From: Gremmenia infestans
Taxonomy: Eukaryota; Ascomycota; Leotiomycetes; Helotiales; Hamatocanthoscyphaceae
Length of the DNA: 64,000 nt
NCBI GenBank assembly: GCA_032629725.1
Contig: JAFEVB010000020.1
Span: forward strand, 1,076,501-1,140,500
Reading direction: 5' to 3'
The notes below the pieces were generated by a model. That model was not told the origin of the DNA. It worked only from the letters and a program-made list of their open reading frames with translations, and searched no databases. This document shows, piece by piece, positions 22,493 to 33,429 of the stretch. The translations under genes and the position numbers were made by a program. How positions within the stretch are numbered: the first letter of the stretch is position 1; every line of letters starts with the position of its first letter.

Positions 22493-24133
22493 ATGACTTT
22501 CTCTCTCACTCGCTCCCAGCGCTTGATGCTCACCATCGGCATATCATTCTGCTTCTTCGTCGCTGAGATCTCTGGTAAGCCACATAAAAATCAACATGCC
22601 GCTCTGTCACTTGTTCGTAACTCATGCGAACCCCTCCAGTTGGATTTTATACCCATTCACTTGCTCTTATCGCGGATGCCTTTCACTACGTAAGTGGAAA
22701 TCGAGAATTTGGATACATGAAGAGGAGATTTTTACTCACCTACATTACTAGATGAATGACCTGATCGGCTTCATTGTAGCTTTAGTTGCGCTCAAAGTAT
22801 AGAGAACTCCTCTTAGTTTCCCAGTAGAACTAACCACTTTCATAGATTTCTCGACGCCCAACATCCCCCAAACATCTTTCGTTTGGTTGGCAAAGAGCCC
22901 AGCTCTTGGGTGCCTTCTTCAATGGTGTCTTCCTTCTCGCTCTTGGTGTCAGCATTTTCCTGCAATCAATCGAACGATTTGTTTCTCTTCAGAGTAAGCA
23001 CCTTCTAATCAAACCACAGATGCTCATACTGATAACACATAGGAGTAGAAAACCCAATGTTGGTTCTTGTCATGGGATGTGTTGGCTTGACTCTCAATAT
23101 CATCAGTGCAATCTTCTTGCATGGTATGTTGCACTCTTATCCGCAAATTTTATATTTTACTCAACCTTAATTACAGAACATGATGGACCAAGAAGCAACG
23201 AAGCGGGTGGGGGCCAATATACCGGCACAATCCAACTCTCCGAACTCACCACAGTTAGTCCTTCCTTTTCCAAACTCAACCCATTTCACTGATACTGGAA
23301 AGGATGTGCAACCCCACGATAATCATCGTCACAAGCTCGATCCGTCTAAGAAAAGTGGCCATGACCATGACCTTGGAATGATGGGAGTCTTAATCCATGT
23401 TATCGGCGACGCAATCAATAACATGGGTGTTATTATTGCTGCAGCAGTAATCTGGTAAGTTGGACTTGTCTGCAAACCCTGATTTCCCGTTTCAAAATAT
23501 GAGCTCTCCCAGAAGAGTTACCCAAAGCTTACTAATTTTCTGGATAGGAAAGCAAAGTTTGAGGGCAGATTCTACGCAGATCCTGGAGTTAGCATGGGCA
23601 TCTCATTTCTGATATTACTCTCATCACTACCCCTGGGTGAGTTCTCGGATTCCCATTTATCCCTACGTGACTAAAAGTAGACATTGTAGTTAAAAACAGC
23701 GGTTCTATTCTCCTTCAAAGTGTCCCACTTGGAGTAAATCTTGAAGACGTCAAGCATGATCTTGAGAAGGTAAGGATTAAGCATGCTTATAAACCATTCC
23801 TCTGTACTCATCTCGAACCAGATCCCAGGAATAACCTCTGTCCATGAACTCCACGCCTGGCGTCTGAGCCAAAACAAAGCCATAGCATCAGCTCACGTTG
23901 TAACGTTAGAGCAGGAGGTCGTCGGTTTCATGGGTCAGGCGAAACTTATAGGAGAATGTCTTCACGCCTACGGAATTCATAGTGCAACATTACAGCCCGA
24001 GTTTTCTGCCAGCACAACGTTGCGGGAGAGTGAAGGGGAAGGAAAGGTACTTTTACAGCAGATGGCTAGTGAGAAGTCTGTTTGTCAGATCAAATGCGGA
24101 GAGCTTTGCGAGGATTTGACTTGCTGCGGATGA
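22493..24133 (+). CDS. Cation diffusion facilitator (zinc/cobalt transporter, ZRC1/COT1-like)
   Basis: CDF (SLC30) transporter of 370 aa moving Zn2+ out of the cytosol, probably into the vacuole. Ten exons: 22493-22574, 22640-22689, 22752-22796, 22846-22993, 23043-23123, 23177-23206, 23259-23454, 23548-23636, 23690-23769, 23822-24133. Metal-site HxxxD motifs are present in TM2 (ADAFHYMND) and TM5 (HVIGDAINN). A histidine-bearing loop (HDNHRHKLDPSKKSGHDHD) lies between TM4 and TM5. The C-terminal cytosolic domain includes VHELHAWRL and ends in a cysteine-bearing tail (CQIKCGELCEDLTCCG). The intron at 23207-23258 is inferred from frame; an alternative acceptor at 23193 would remove it but lose the HEHD motif. 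Confidence 0.88.
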
Positions 24134-24347
24134 GAAAGGAGTTATTTGATAAAAGCACATACATCCAGCCATATTTACGTCGCTTCTATTCGACCATCTA
24201 GAAATCCCATTACTCTGGCTACCTCATTGACCCATTATGTAGCCAAACATTGCGTGGCCAACCAAAAAATGGGCAGAAACATAGATCGAGGTGAAATCAT
24301 GCAAGGCTTCTGGCGGCTGGCTGGTCATGGCGGAATATTCCTCGGCT

Positions 24348-25075
24348 TTACTGCACCTTCTTCGAGATGGGCGTCACCTGACGATCTTTCCCGAAAAGGC
24401 CAAGGAGGTAGGCAGTCCGCGTTAAGAATAATGCAACTGTTGCTCCAATATTGCCCCCTTGGACAAAAGTAAAAAGTCAGGTTCAGTATTCAGGGGCCTT
24501 GAGGCATTAGTACCTACAAGTCATGGAATTCCAATCTGGTAAGTCGATAAGCCTATTGTAGTCCATGCCATAGCAAGTGATACCGACATGCCCAATATCT
24601 GCAATCCAAAGGGCTATCACATAATTTCTGACAACCTTAGGCTCCGTGGTTTGATAGAGCACAGCCACTCCAACCATAGCCAGTAGGAGGTAGATATTTC
24701 CCAATCTTGCCAGTCAGTAAGAACCCAAAATAGGAGAAGCTGAAATAACCGAATCAACAGAAAGGCGTGTCAGGAGCAACGGGAAATCGCTTTGGGGAAT
24801 TTAGGCCAAAGTCGGCCCAGGGCGACTTACTGATATGCCACCACTCGAGTATTTGCTGAGATTGGATCAAGAGGCGATATGGGAATCTGCTCTGCAACGA
24901 ACCATTCTGGAGATATGAAGGGTGCAACAGCTCCAGCAATTCTGTAACATTTCTCAGTCAGAAAGAGATCTCGAAGCTCGCAATGAACAATTGCGGTTGT
25001 ACCTATGACTTACAGGGAAAGTGGCTCTAGAATGGTGAAGACGAATCTTGGGATTGGAGGGAGAATGGAAGTCAT
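24348..25075 (-). CDS. DUF7704-type fungal membrane protein
   Basis: A 156-aa integral membrane protein from four exons on the minus strand: 25014-25075, 24831-24941, 24518-24705 and 24348-24457. It starts MTSILPPIPRFVFTILEPLS, continues AGAVAPFISPEWFVAEQIP, LGNIYLLLAMVGVAVLY and ALWIADIGHVG, and ends in FLTRTAYLLGLFGK. About four hydrophobic helices are present. The order PxxPRFVFTxLEP...Y...GNxYLLL...IADxGH is the pattern I associate with the Pezizomycotina-specific family DUF7704; function unknown. The 3' end faces the CDF transporter and the 5' end is 278 nt from the divergent Myb gene. Confidence 0.8.
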
Positions 25076-25353
25076 TACGAAAGCTGCACTGGTGCGTAAT
25101 TTCTGTGGTAGAGTAGCAGACTAGATAATTGGGAATCGAGAATTGATGTTGTACGAAGTATGATGGGGAGTTGTAACTGGAGTTGTCACAATGTCTTTAG
25201 ATACACCCCTCCTTGCACTATAAACACATCACCTGATGTAACGATTCGCAAACCCTCAAAACATTACTGTTTTCGCATCACAACTTGATCTGGCCTTGGA
25301 CTCGATGCTGAATCCTCTGTTCGCCATGGTTGCACTGGTATTTCCAACATAAC
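25076..25353. promoter_or_regulatory. Bidirectional promoter, DUF7704 gene / double-Myb gene
   Basis: 278 nt separate the two divergent start codons, so the two genes share or abut promoters. No TATA box was recognised. Confidence 0.5.
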
Positions 25354-27285
25354 ATGTACACTATTGAGCCACGCCTGATAGCCTTGCTCAACGATGAACC
25401 TTCCGAAGCATATACGGCGTCTCGCTCGCTGGAACTCCCTTCACTGAACCGTCCAAGTATATTTACAGCAGATGGGCGGCCTCTATTACTTGAGCCAGAT
25501 GCAGGGACTCCAAGTGGAAAGCCAGCACCAACTTCGAATGCACAAGTTGGTCCGCAACACGCAGCGACGCTTACCCCTCCAATCGACGACGGAGAGAAGG
25601 AACGCAGTGAACAACATCAGCCATCTGAAAAGGTTATCACCGATCGAGCTTTAGGTAGCTCGTCACCCCAATCCTTGCGAAAGATATTGGATGACGATAC
25701 AGGCGGCGCTGCCAGTATACCATCAAAGAAACGGCTCATTGTGGAGAACAGCAAAGATGATTTCGTCCAGCTTCCTCAACCGCTGAAGAAACACAAAGCT
25801 GCGAAACAGGTAGTGCCTCCAATCATTATCGGCCTCTTCGAGCCCCCCCCGCAAGCAGCATTGTTTCCTCCAATAGCCTCAAGCTCCTTTCACGATAGCC
25901 ACGGCAGAAACAGCCTAAACATTGTCCCCACCAACGTCCAAGAAGTCGAAGAACCCGCGAAATGCACATCGCCAAAAGCAATCGAGAAAAAGAGTGTAGC
26001 CGCCAAGAGTAGCAAGACGAGGAAGGATGTTCGGGTGAGGAAGAAATGGACGGAAGAGGAGACAGATAATCTCTTATTGGGAGTGTATAAGCACGGTGTA
26101 GGCAATTGGAGCGATATTCTCGAGGACTCGGATTTCGTGTTCAATGGGCGATCTGGAGCTGATCTCAAGGACCGTTTCAGAACGTGCTGCCCTGCTGAAT
26201 TGCGCGAAAACGATCAGAACGGTAAAGGCTTCAAACAAACAGAATCAACTTCTGGCCAGAACACGCTACAAGGAAAGTCGAAGTCGAGTTTGATGTCTGA
26301 GCATATTCTTATTGATGACGATGACCCACCAGCCAACCCCAATTCCGTCGAAGGGACCTCGAGCAAAGCTAAGAAAAGCCGCGCTCATCGAAGAAAGATG
26401 GCAGATCTTGCTCAACTAGGCATTGCAGGACCTTTTCGCAAGTCTCGCCGCCGGGAAAGGAGACCTTTCACCGAGGAGGAAGACCGCGCAATTCTAGATG
26501 GGTATAACCTACTTGGTCCTGCGTGGACACGAATCCAGAGAGATCCTAGGTTCCACCTCCAAACCAGACAGCCTACAGATCTGAGAGACCGCTTTAGGAA
26601 CAAGTACCCAGAGAAGTTCCGTAGCGAAGATAAACTGGATGCATCTAGCAAAGACCACGTTGGTACTCAAATCGAGCAGCAACCCCCCCACGTTCAGCCA
26701 AAAGCGAAAGATAAAGAGATTTCGGGTCCGGATCTAGTAGCAAACGGTGTGCAAGCGTCTCTAGCCCCTGTTCGGTCATTAAAGACATCGAGTGAACGCA
26801 GGAGAGACAGAACTGAAAATGAGGATGGAGGAAGCCCAAGAAAGCACCCGTCTTCCTCTCTTCAATCGTTTTCCAGTCGTGAAGGTTTACGAATTCAAGA
26901 AATCATTTCAACCGAGGACGACTCATCAAAAGCCATGCCGCTACAGCCCCAGAGCTCGCTATACAACTTCAAAGACAATTTCAACACCTTCTCAGATCCG
27001 CATACCATGGAGGCCTCAGAAGGCCTGGCATTTTCTCAATCATTCGACTGGGGCGGGACGATGACAGCTCCTTTTACCAGTAATATGGGCGAGATGGACA
27101 TATCTCGTTTACTGCTAGACGAGAGCTGGATCGACAATGCGAGCTCTGGGAAGGAGAAGCAAAGTCTTGCGGAAATAAGCAGTATTATCAGCTCCGGAGC
27201 GGACCATCCTAATGTTCCAACCTTTGACAACATGCTCGGGGATGCAGAACGGATTGATGACTTACAAGAGTCTCCATTTAGATGA
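25354..27285 (+). CDS. Double-telobox Myb protein (Teb1/Tay1-like)
   Basis: Predicted nuclear DNA-binding protein of 643 aa, intronless. There are two Myb/SANT repeats. The first is at about residues 226-272 (RKKWTEEETDNLLLGVYKHG, ending ADLKDRFRTCCP), the second at about 366-412 (RRPFTEEEDRAILDGYNLLG, ending TDLRDRFRNKYP). Both third helices fit the telobox consensus VDLKDKWRN, which reads TTAGGG-type DNA. Two teloboxes in one chain is the arrangement of S. pombe Teb1 and Yarrowia Tay1, which bind telomeric repeats and TTAGGG-containing promoters. The flanks are low-complexity and charged. ATG 25354 is the first in-frame ATG. Role (telomere versus promoter factor) is inferred. Confidence 0.85.
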   Translation: MYTIEPRLIALLNDEPSEAYTASRSLELPSLNRPSIFTADGRPLLLEPDAGTPSGKPAPTSNAQVGPQHAATLTPPIDDGEKERSEQHQPSEKVITDRALGSSSPQSLRKILDDDTGGAASIPSKKRLIVENSKDDFVQLPQPLKKHKAAKQVVPPIIIGLFEPPPQAALFPPIASSSFHDSHGRNSLNIVPTNVQEVEEPAKCTSPKAIEKKSVAAKSSKTRKDVRVRKKWTEEETDNLLLGVYKHGVGNWSDILEDSDFVFNGRSGADLKDRFRTCCPAELRENDQNGKGFKQTESTSGQNTLQGKSKSSLMSEHILIDDDDPPANPNSVEGTSSKAKKSRAHRRKMADLAQLGIAGPFRKSRRRERRPFTEEEDRAILDGYNLLGPAWTRIQRDPRFHLQTRQPTDLRDRFRNKYPEKFRSEDKLDASSKDHVGTQIEQQPPHVQPKAKDKEISGPDLVANGVQASLAPVRSLKTSSERRRDRTENEDGGSPRKHPSSSLQSFSSREGLRIQEIISTEDDSSKAMPLQPQSSLYNFKDNFNTFSDPHTMEASEGLAFSQSFDWGGTMTAPFTSNMGEMDISRLLLDESWIDNASSGKEKQSLAEISSIISSGADHPNVPTFDNMLGDAERIDDLQESPFR

Positions 27286-28009
27286 GTGATTTGGCGGCTA
27301 CCAGAAGTACTTACGAGTGGAGTTTTCAGCTGTACGTTGTCGGAATATTCGAGTAGACTTCCAAGTCCCAGCTATTCATAGTACTAGCTTGAGACGAGAT
27401 TCTTGCTAGACAGCTAGAAGAGATGAAGTATGCTAGTTGGATGTCAAATATGCTGCTTGAAAACCCAATGAACGCTTAGTGTTTGTACACACTGCATTTC
27501 ATCCCCATCAACACCAGAAGATGTACCGCCCCTCTGAATTTGCGAGTTTTGGCCACTAGATCAAGTAACCAGAAATGCCTTAAAACATTCCCGGGACAGG
27601 ATGCTTCATAGCAGCAAGGGAACACGATTTGTAATTAGCCCACTTTTTGTAGTCCAAGTGATATGAAAACGATATTTGCATTTCATGATACGAGCTAAGA
27701 TTCAGCGAAGTGGAGTAACAAATGTGCTTTCGTGCTTATATAAATACAAAGCTGTTTCCACAGCTTCCAGGCTAGCCACTTCATAGTTGCTTTCTTATTA
27801 CTCAAACGAAGGTTGACTATTCCTTGATCATGATCCTGTGTCGGACGATATGCTTTGGCTTCCATCATTATGAGAAATAAAACTCTTGCCCATTACTCAT
27901 AAAGCTCACTCTCCACCTTGATGATAGAGTACTTAGACTCGGCGAGGCAGTATTTTCTTGGTATTGCGAGTCATCGACTAGCTTCTGGCTCCCGATATTG
28001 GCAGGCTTT
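27286..28009. other. Convergent 3' intergenic region
   Basis: 724 nt between the stop codons of the convergent Myb and UBX genes. No coding features recognised; expected to hold both 3' UTRs. Confidence 0.5.
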
Positions 28010-29723
28010 TTAGTCCTCTTTCTTATCATCGTCGTCCTTTCTCGGTTCGAAGTTGAGCTATCATGTCAGTCAGTCTTTCCGGTAAGTGGGAGGGAACGAA
28101 CTTACAGCATTTCCGTTGTAGAATTGTTGATCATCTGACCTCTGTTGATCTCTCAATGTCCTAACATTGATAGATGTAGATGGAGTTGAAGCAGAAGGTG
28201 CATTGTCGTGTTCCTCTTGTAAAGGCGCAGCTGCTCCGCCACCGAGGAGGCTGCCAAGGGCTCCAGTAACCATACCAAGACCAGACGATACCATATTGTA
28301 CCCTGCAGCCGCACTTCTGTAGACAATTCCACCACCTGCACCACCCTCGTATGCTGAGGTATAGCCATCAACAGGTATTAAGATCAAAGTCGCACTCGGA
28401 GTAAGGCCGAGTGTTTGGAGGGTTTCCTCTTCCTCTGAGATAGATATATTCTTATTTGGAAGAGGTGTTAAGACCTGCTTGAAGGTATAAGGGGTGTCTC
28501 GCTCCTGCTTCTCATCGATCCATTGTCTCACGTGGACACGGAGGTTACCTGAGGACGGGAAGCGTGATCTGATCGTGGATCCGTCGAAAAGACGGACTTG
28601 CACCGCGCATTCGGCTGATCGAGTTGACGGGTGATTGCTGTGACTTGAAGAAGGCACCGTCGCCGACGATTGACTCCCGGACTCAGCATCTGCTTTGGCT
28701 ATGGCCTTTCGTTCCGCTACATCCTGTCTTCTCTGGGCTTTGTCGTCCTCCACGCGCTTAAGAATGCGAGCCCGCTCATCTTTAGCATCTTGCTGGCGCT
28801 TTTTTTGCATAAGCGCATACTTCATGTCCGCGGACGATGGTGCAACCTTCTCGGGAGCCCTTCCCTGGGGGTTAGAGTCCGCTGGGGCTTTTCCTTTTCC
28901 TTTTGACTGTTTTCCTTGCTCTTTTCTCTGCTGTTCTAGACGGGCACTCCTCTCTGCGAGAAGATTGGCTGCTGATGGCTGCCTTCTTGCTGGGGCAGCT
29001 CGCTGATTTGGCTGACTAGTCGGTAATGCAGATGAAGCTTGTTCACTAATTGCTGCCGGGACAGTCTCACTACTGGTAGTGGCTGTTGACACTGGCGGTT
29101 GGGAATCCTGGCTTGGAGGCGATTCATCTACACGTGATCCTAGAATGACCCCCATTCGCCGTATGAACTCTTCCCTGGTGACTCCAGCAGCCAAATACTC
29201 TTTGAGTTCTCCATTTCTAGACAAATAGTTAGTTCATAATTTTACCACGTTGATGTCCAGGAAACCAAAGGGGGAAGGGAGGGGGAGGGCCTCTTGTCCC
29301 TATAGGCCCTGTAGCTATATGAAAAGCAGAAAACACAGCCCACTTCTGCTAGACTTACTGAATAACCACAAAAGTTGGAGTTTCTGGTAATGGGAATATG
29401 GCAGCAAGATAACCTGCCTCCTGCGAGCCAGCTTTGAGACGTAGGAGGATCGTCTGCTCAGCTAATGCCGCTTTCAACTATATAAATGTCAGTTACAATG
29501 TTGATATTACTCACGGACTTTGACGACTTACATCTGGCTCCTGAATGAAGTCGGTTTCCCACTTGTTGCTCTCCACGTCGTCGTCTAGAGGTTGTTAGTT
29601 GGGACTGGAGGTATATCGAAACGCAAGGTTGAGGAGGGCAGTACCAGTCACAAAGCATGCTACCAATTTTGATTCTTCTAGGGCTTTGCTGATACCGCTC
29701 TGTAGATCACCTTCGTGAAACAT
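28010..29723 (-). CDS. UBX domain protein (UBXN4/erasin-like), p97/Cdc48 cofactor
   Basis: A 469-aa cofactor of the Cdc48 AAA ATPase. Exons on the minus strand: 29645-29723, 29532-29584, 29359-29477, 28106-29216, 28010-28057. The N-terminal part (MFHEGDLQSGISKALEESKL ... FVVIQNGELKEYLAAG) resembles the thioredoxin-like UAS region. It is followed by a Q/K/A-rich coiled coil (about 160-260) and a UBX domain at about 288-368 (VQVRLFDGSTIRSRFPS ... LGLTPSATLILIPVD). A Gly/Ala-rich hydrophobic stretch (NMVSSGLGMVTGALGSLLGG) could insert in the ER membrane, as in UBXN4. The last exon gives YNGNALNFEPRKDDDDKKED, the conserved tail. Likely role in ER-associated degradation. Confidence 0.9.
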
Positions 29724-29932
29724 CTTGAATAAGATTGATTGCTGAATCGTTTTTACAAATAATGGATGGGGACGTGATTGGAAATACAGTTACAGCCTCA
29801 GGAGGATGGCATGTGTCTTCCTAGTGACCTATAAGTTTAGACCGAAGTTCAACCGGGCTTCAATATCACGCCGTACGTCTTTTACTACACGATAATTGTA
29901 CCATCAGCGGGAAGCTGTTAACACCAGCAGCC
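29724..29932. promoter_or_regulatory. Bidirectional promoter, UBX gene / SURF1 gene
   Basis: Only 209 nt separate the two divergent start codons, so the promoter is necessarily shared or overlapping. No TATA element was recognised. Confidence 0.6.
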
Positions 29933-31229
29933 ATGAATGTATCGAGGTCCTTATTACGCCAAGTGCACTGGAATTCCCCCATTAAACCTTTGTCGAAAGA
30001 TCCTTGGAGTTCCCCAACTTTCAAATGCCCAGCATGCAGGCAAATATCTAGAAGCTCTCGACGGTTCAGACGAGCGCCTGGCGACGACCCGAATTTCATG
30101 TCCATTGTAGACAATCCACCCACCTTAGTACGAACAGGAAAGAGACACGGGCCTGGTCTGATAATTCTAGGTACGTGGATGTTTTAAGTTGCCAATTGCA
30201 TTCGCTGACCTCACAATAGCTCTCATCCCAATCACAGCTTTCGCCCTCGGGACATGGCAAGTGCAACGCCTGGACTGGAAGTCCAAACTAATGGCTAAAT
30301 TCGAAGACCGGCTCGTCCGAGATCCTCTCCCATTACCTCCGCATATCGACCCCAACGCAATCAACGAATTCGATTACAGGAGGATCTATGCTACAGGACA
30401 TTTCAGGCATGACCAAGAGATGCTTATAGGGCCCCGGTTGCAAGATGGTCATGATGGATATTTGGTCATCACGCCACTAGAAAGAGAGGGGGAGGGAACA
30501 ACCGTGCTTGTGAATAGAGGGTGGATTGACAAGAAGCACAAGCAGCAGAAGGATAGACCTGATGGAGTGCCGCAGGGGGAAGTTACGGTCGAGGGGCTGC
30601 TGCGGGAGGAGTGGAAGAAGAATATGTTCACCCCGGATAACAGTCCGAACACACACGAGTTTTATTTTCCGGATGTTAAGCAAATGGCCCAGTTGACAGG
30701 AAGCCAGGCCGTGTGGGTTGAGGAAACGATGGGTTCGTTTAGCAACCACTGTCTATGGACGTGTACTAATGGGTGAACATAGAACCGGACCTTCTTAAGG
30801 CGTGGGATAGAGAGGCTAGGGGAATTCCAATTGGGAGGCCGGCAGAGGTCAATCTGAGGAATAACCATGCTCAATATATCTTTACGTGGTAAGTGAACAA
30901 CATACCTTCGTTGTCGCATCTTGAATCAAAACAATCAAGTCGAGTGACAGAAGTGGAGAGACCATTGGGGAGAGCTTGATTTGACTTTTGACTCATACGC
31001 TGTATTTGATCAAATGAGGGAAAGCTCATTGTCCAACACCTCCCCGAGAAGATATTCTTTCTGATGCCCTATCTTCCGATTCATGTGGTACACACATCCC
31101 ATGCACTATGCTTACACGTTATACAGGTACGCCCTCGCTGCAGCTACGTCCGTAATGCTTTGGATGGTTGTCAAGAAACCTTCTGCTGATATAGCTCGCC
31201 GAGTACGCCAAAACAAAGAGTGGTCATAA
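29933..31229 (+). CDS. SHY1: SURF1 / Shy1, cytochrome c oxidase assembly factor
   Basis: Mitochondrial inner-membrane protein of 319 aa needed for insertion of haem a into Cox1. Exons 29933-30170, 30220-30732, 30783-30888 and 31127-31229. A basic, Arg/Ser-rich N-terminus (likely presequence) precedes TM1 (LIILALIPITAFALGTWQ). The typical SURF1 segments are GTWQVQRLDWK, LIGPRLQDGHDGYLVITPLE, VNRGWIDKKHK and EPDLLKAWDREARGIPIGRP, then NNHAQYIFTWYALAAATSVM forms TM2. The pattern TM1, intermembrane-space domain, TM2 is complete. The 238-nt last intron is longer than the others. Divergent from the UBX gene. Confidence 0.95.
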
Positions 31230-31296
31230 GTCGTAAATATCATCAAATCCAACTGTCAAGCACGTAGCCAAGGTTACGTTGCAGGAAAACCTAGCC

Positions 31297-33070
31297 TCAT
31301 TCCTCGGCCTCCTCTTCCACTCTTTGCAGCTGTCGGCCTTTTTTGAGCTTTGATGGAGGCACCATTCGTAGATCTTGGAGCAACTCTCGAGGTAGATGCC
31401 TTTGAGCAAGAGAAAATGGTGTCGTAGTAGCATTTGTCTGGCGTTGCCTATTTTCAAAAATGAGTCTGTGTCCTAGAATAATCTGATGGGGAAGGAAGGA
31501 CAAACCGCGCCATTAGTGTAACAATATCACTCTCATCAATTGTCTTTCGGCCTGCGTGCTTTGCATATGCACCCAAATCATCACTGATCTGTTCAAAAAA
31601 CCAATCCGATGCCTGCATGATAGCATCTAAGGTATCTTTGCTTATTTTTGTTCGGCTGTTGCCGCCCATTCGTGCGTATGACGTTGCCAGTTTCTTGACA
31701 ACGCCAACTGGAAGGGATGGGTATTGTATTCCATGTTTGGAGATCTTCATCCTCTTCTTCCTCGCAGCCTTCAATTTTGCAGCGCTTACCAGATCGCCAT
31801 CTTGTGGCGTAGTATCGTGCAGGCTGATGTCCATACCTGCTGGAGGGGGGCTGCTCGCCAGATCAGGGTCCTCAATATTGTCCACTTCGTCGTCGTCCTC
31901 ATCCGGAACATCCTCATCAGGGACATCGTACGGAAGCTCATACTGAACTTCATCCTCGACCTGAATCAAAGACTCCTCCGGTTGATCTAACTCCCGTAAT
32001 TCGGTTACATCTCTGGGAGGAACTGTGAATACAAATGTTTCAGTGTCATCTGCTGAAACTGTTCCTGGTCGAATATCGCTGTTGCGACCTGATGCTAAAG
32101 ATATGCGACCCCGGTCAAGACCCAGGTCTCTTAAAGTTTCCGTGTTATCACTATGGCTGTCAGCAACAAATGGATCCGAGGGGTTACGCCAGCTTGAAAA
32201 TTCAACTCACCCTGGAAACCCAGAAACATCACCTGGGATGTCGTCATCCTCAAAGGCTTGCCCAGCCATAATACTTGAATCATAAACATCTCCTCCGTCG
32301 AACTCCAATTGATTCAGGTCTGCGAATTGGTCACTCAATCGGACACTTCCAAAGCTTCCTCTCGAGAATCGATTGAGCGGTTGTTCACTTATAGCCCTGC
32401 GGCCAAGCTCAACAGACTGAACAGTAAAATTCTCGTCCTCCAAGCCTGCCGATTGTGGCGGAAGCAAAAGACTGTCGTCATCATCCTCCTCATCCCCAAT
32501 AGGTAGTGACAGACGAGGACGTTCGAGCTCAGGCCCATCATCCAAATCATCTTCTCCGGGTAAACGAAAATTAACATTGGGAGGTCTGGGGCCTCGCGGT
32601 GTTGGTAAAATTGGTAGTGTCTTTGGGGCTAGAATGCGACTGAGTGCTCTAAGTGTATCTCTTGGGGTTTCTCTTTGCTGTCTCCCACTTCTCCTCCTGT
32701 CCTTCCTAGCGGGAGTGAGTCCAGCTCTTCGGGCCTCCAATTCTCGCTGAGCAGCTCGACCATGCGGCGTCACAGCGACAGCCCTCCTACCAGAGCCGTA
32801 TATCCTCTGCGCAGCGCCGGGTGTTCTCAATTGGCCTGCAGGCGTTCGTCGAGTTGATCGTTGGGAGGGAGGGCCTGCACTAGAAGGCCGACGCAGAGGT
32901 GTTGTTGGTCTTGGGATATTCGCAAGCTGGCGCAGAGTGCCATATGGGGTTTCTTTTGCAGCTGCCGCAATAAGGACATCATCTAAGTCGGAGTTTCGAG
33001 GAGTTATCCGCGGAGGTCGCGCAGAAGAGCCATCTGGCGGCGCATTGCCATTTTGTGGATTTGTAGACAT
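31297..33070 (-). CDS. CENP-T: CENP-T, inner kinetochore histone-fold protein
   Basis: A 553-aa centromere protein that links CENP-A chromatin to the Ndc80 complex. Exons on the minus strand: 32211-33070, 31506-32156, 31297-31447. The N-terminal 400 residues are disordered and rich in Arg, Pro and acidic runs, with several SP/TP sites that could be CDK targets (TPRNS, TPRG). The C-terminus holds the CENP-T histone fold: YPSLPVGVVKKLATSYARM, SKDTLDAIMQASDWFFEQI, GAYAKHAGRKTIDESDIVTL, then the RRQRQ and LPRELLQDLRMVPPSKLKK extension. Partner expected: CENP-W. The last 59-nt intron splits the histone-fold end from the extension. S. pombe Cnp20 and S. cerevisiae Cnn1 are the orthologous proteins. 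Confidence 0.93.
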
Positions 33071-33429
33071 GTCTGATGTTTAGAAAAAGAGATTATAGTA
33101 CACTACCGCATTTGAGGTAAAGTATGGCGATGGAGGGTAATCATTAGTTGCAACTCGTCTGTTCTCCGATTTGAGGTAGTTGTAATAGACTGCTCGATTT
33201 GTTATTGACTTCGAAGTTGGATACCTTACTTGGAGATCCTTGTCAGCACGCGTCGCGTTATGCTTTGCGGCTTTAGTAAGGAAACCCCGCACTAAGATAC
33301 CTGAGGCAAGCCAACCAGCCAGGGCGGTCAAGTGGCAGAATGCAGCTATTTTCTTGAACGGAAAATAAATGCTACTTGTAGAGTTCATCGATCCAAGAAC
33401 TTCGATTCCTCTGCTGTACCTCTTCAACA
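33071..33429. promoter_or_regulatory. Bidirectional promoter, CENP-T / CMS1
   Basis: 359 nt between divergent start codons. A minus-strand ORF runs through it but has no family features and overlaps the CMS1 start, so I treat it as non-coding. Confidence 0.5.
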
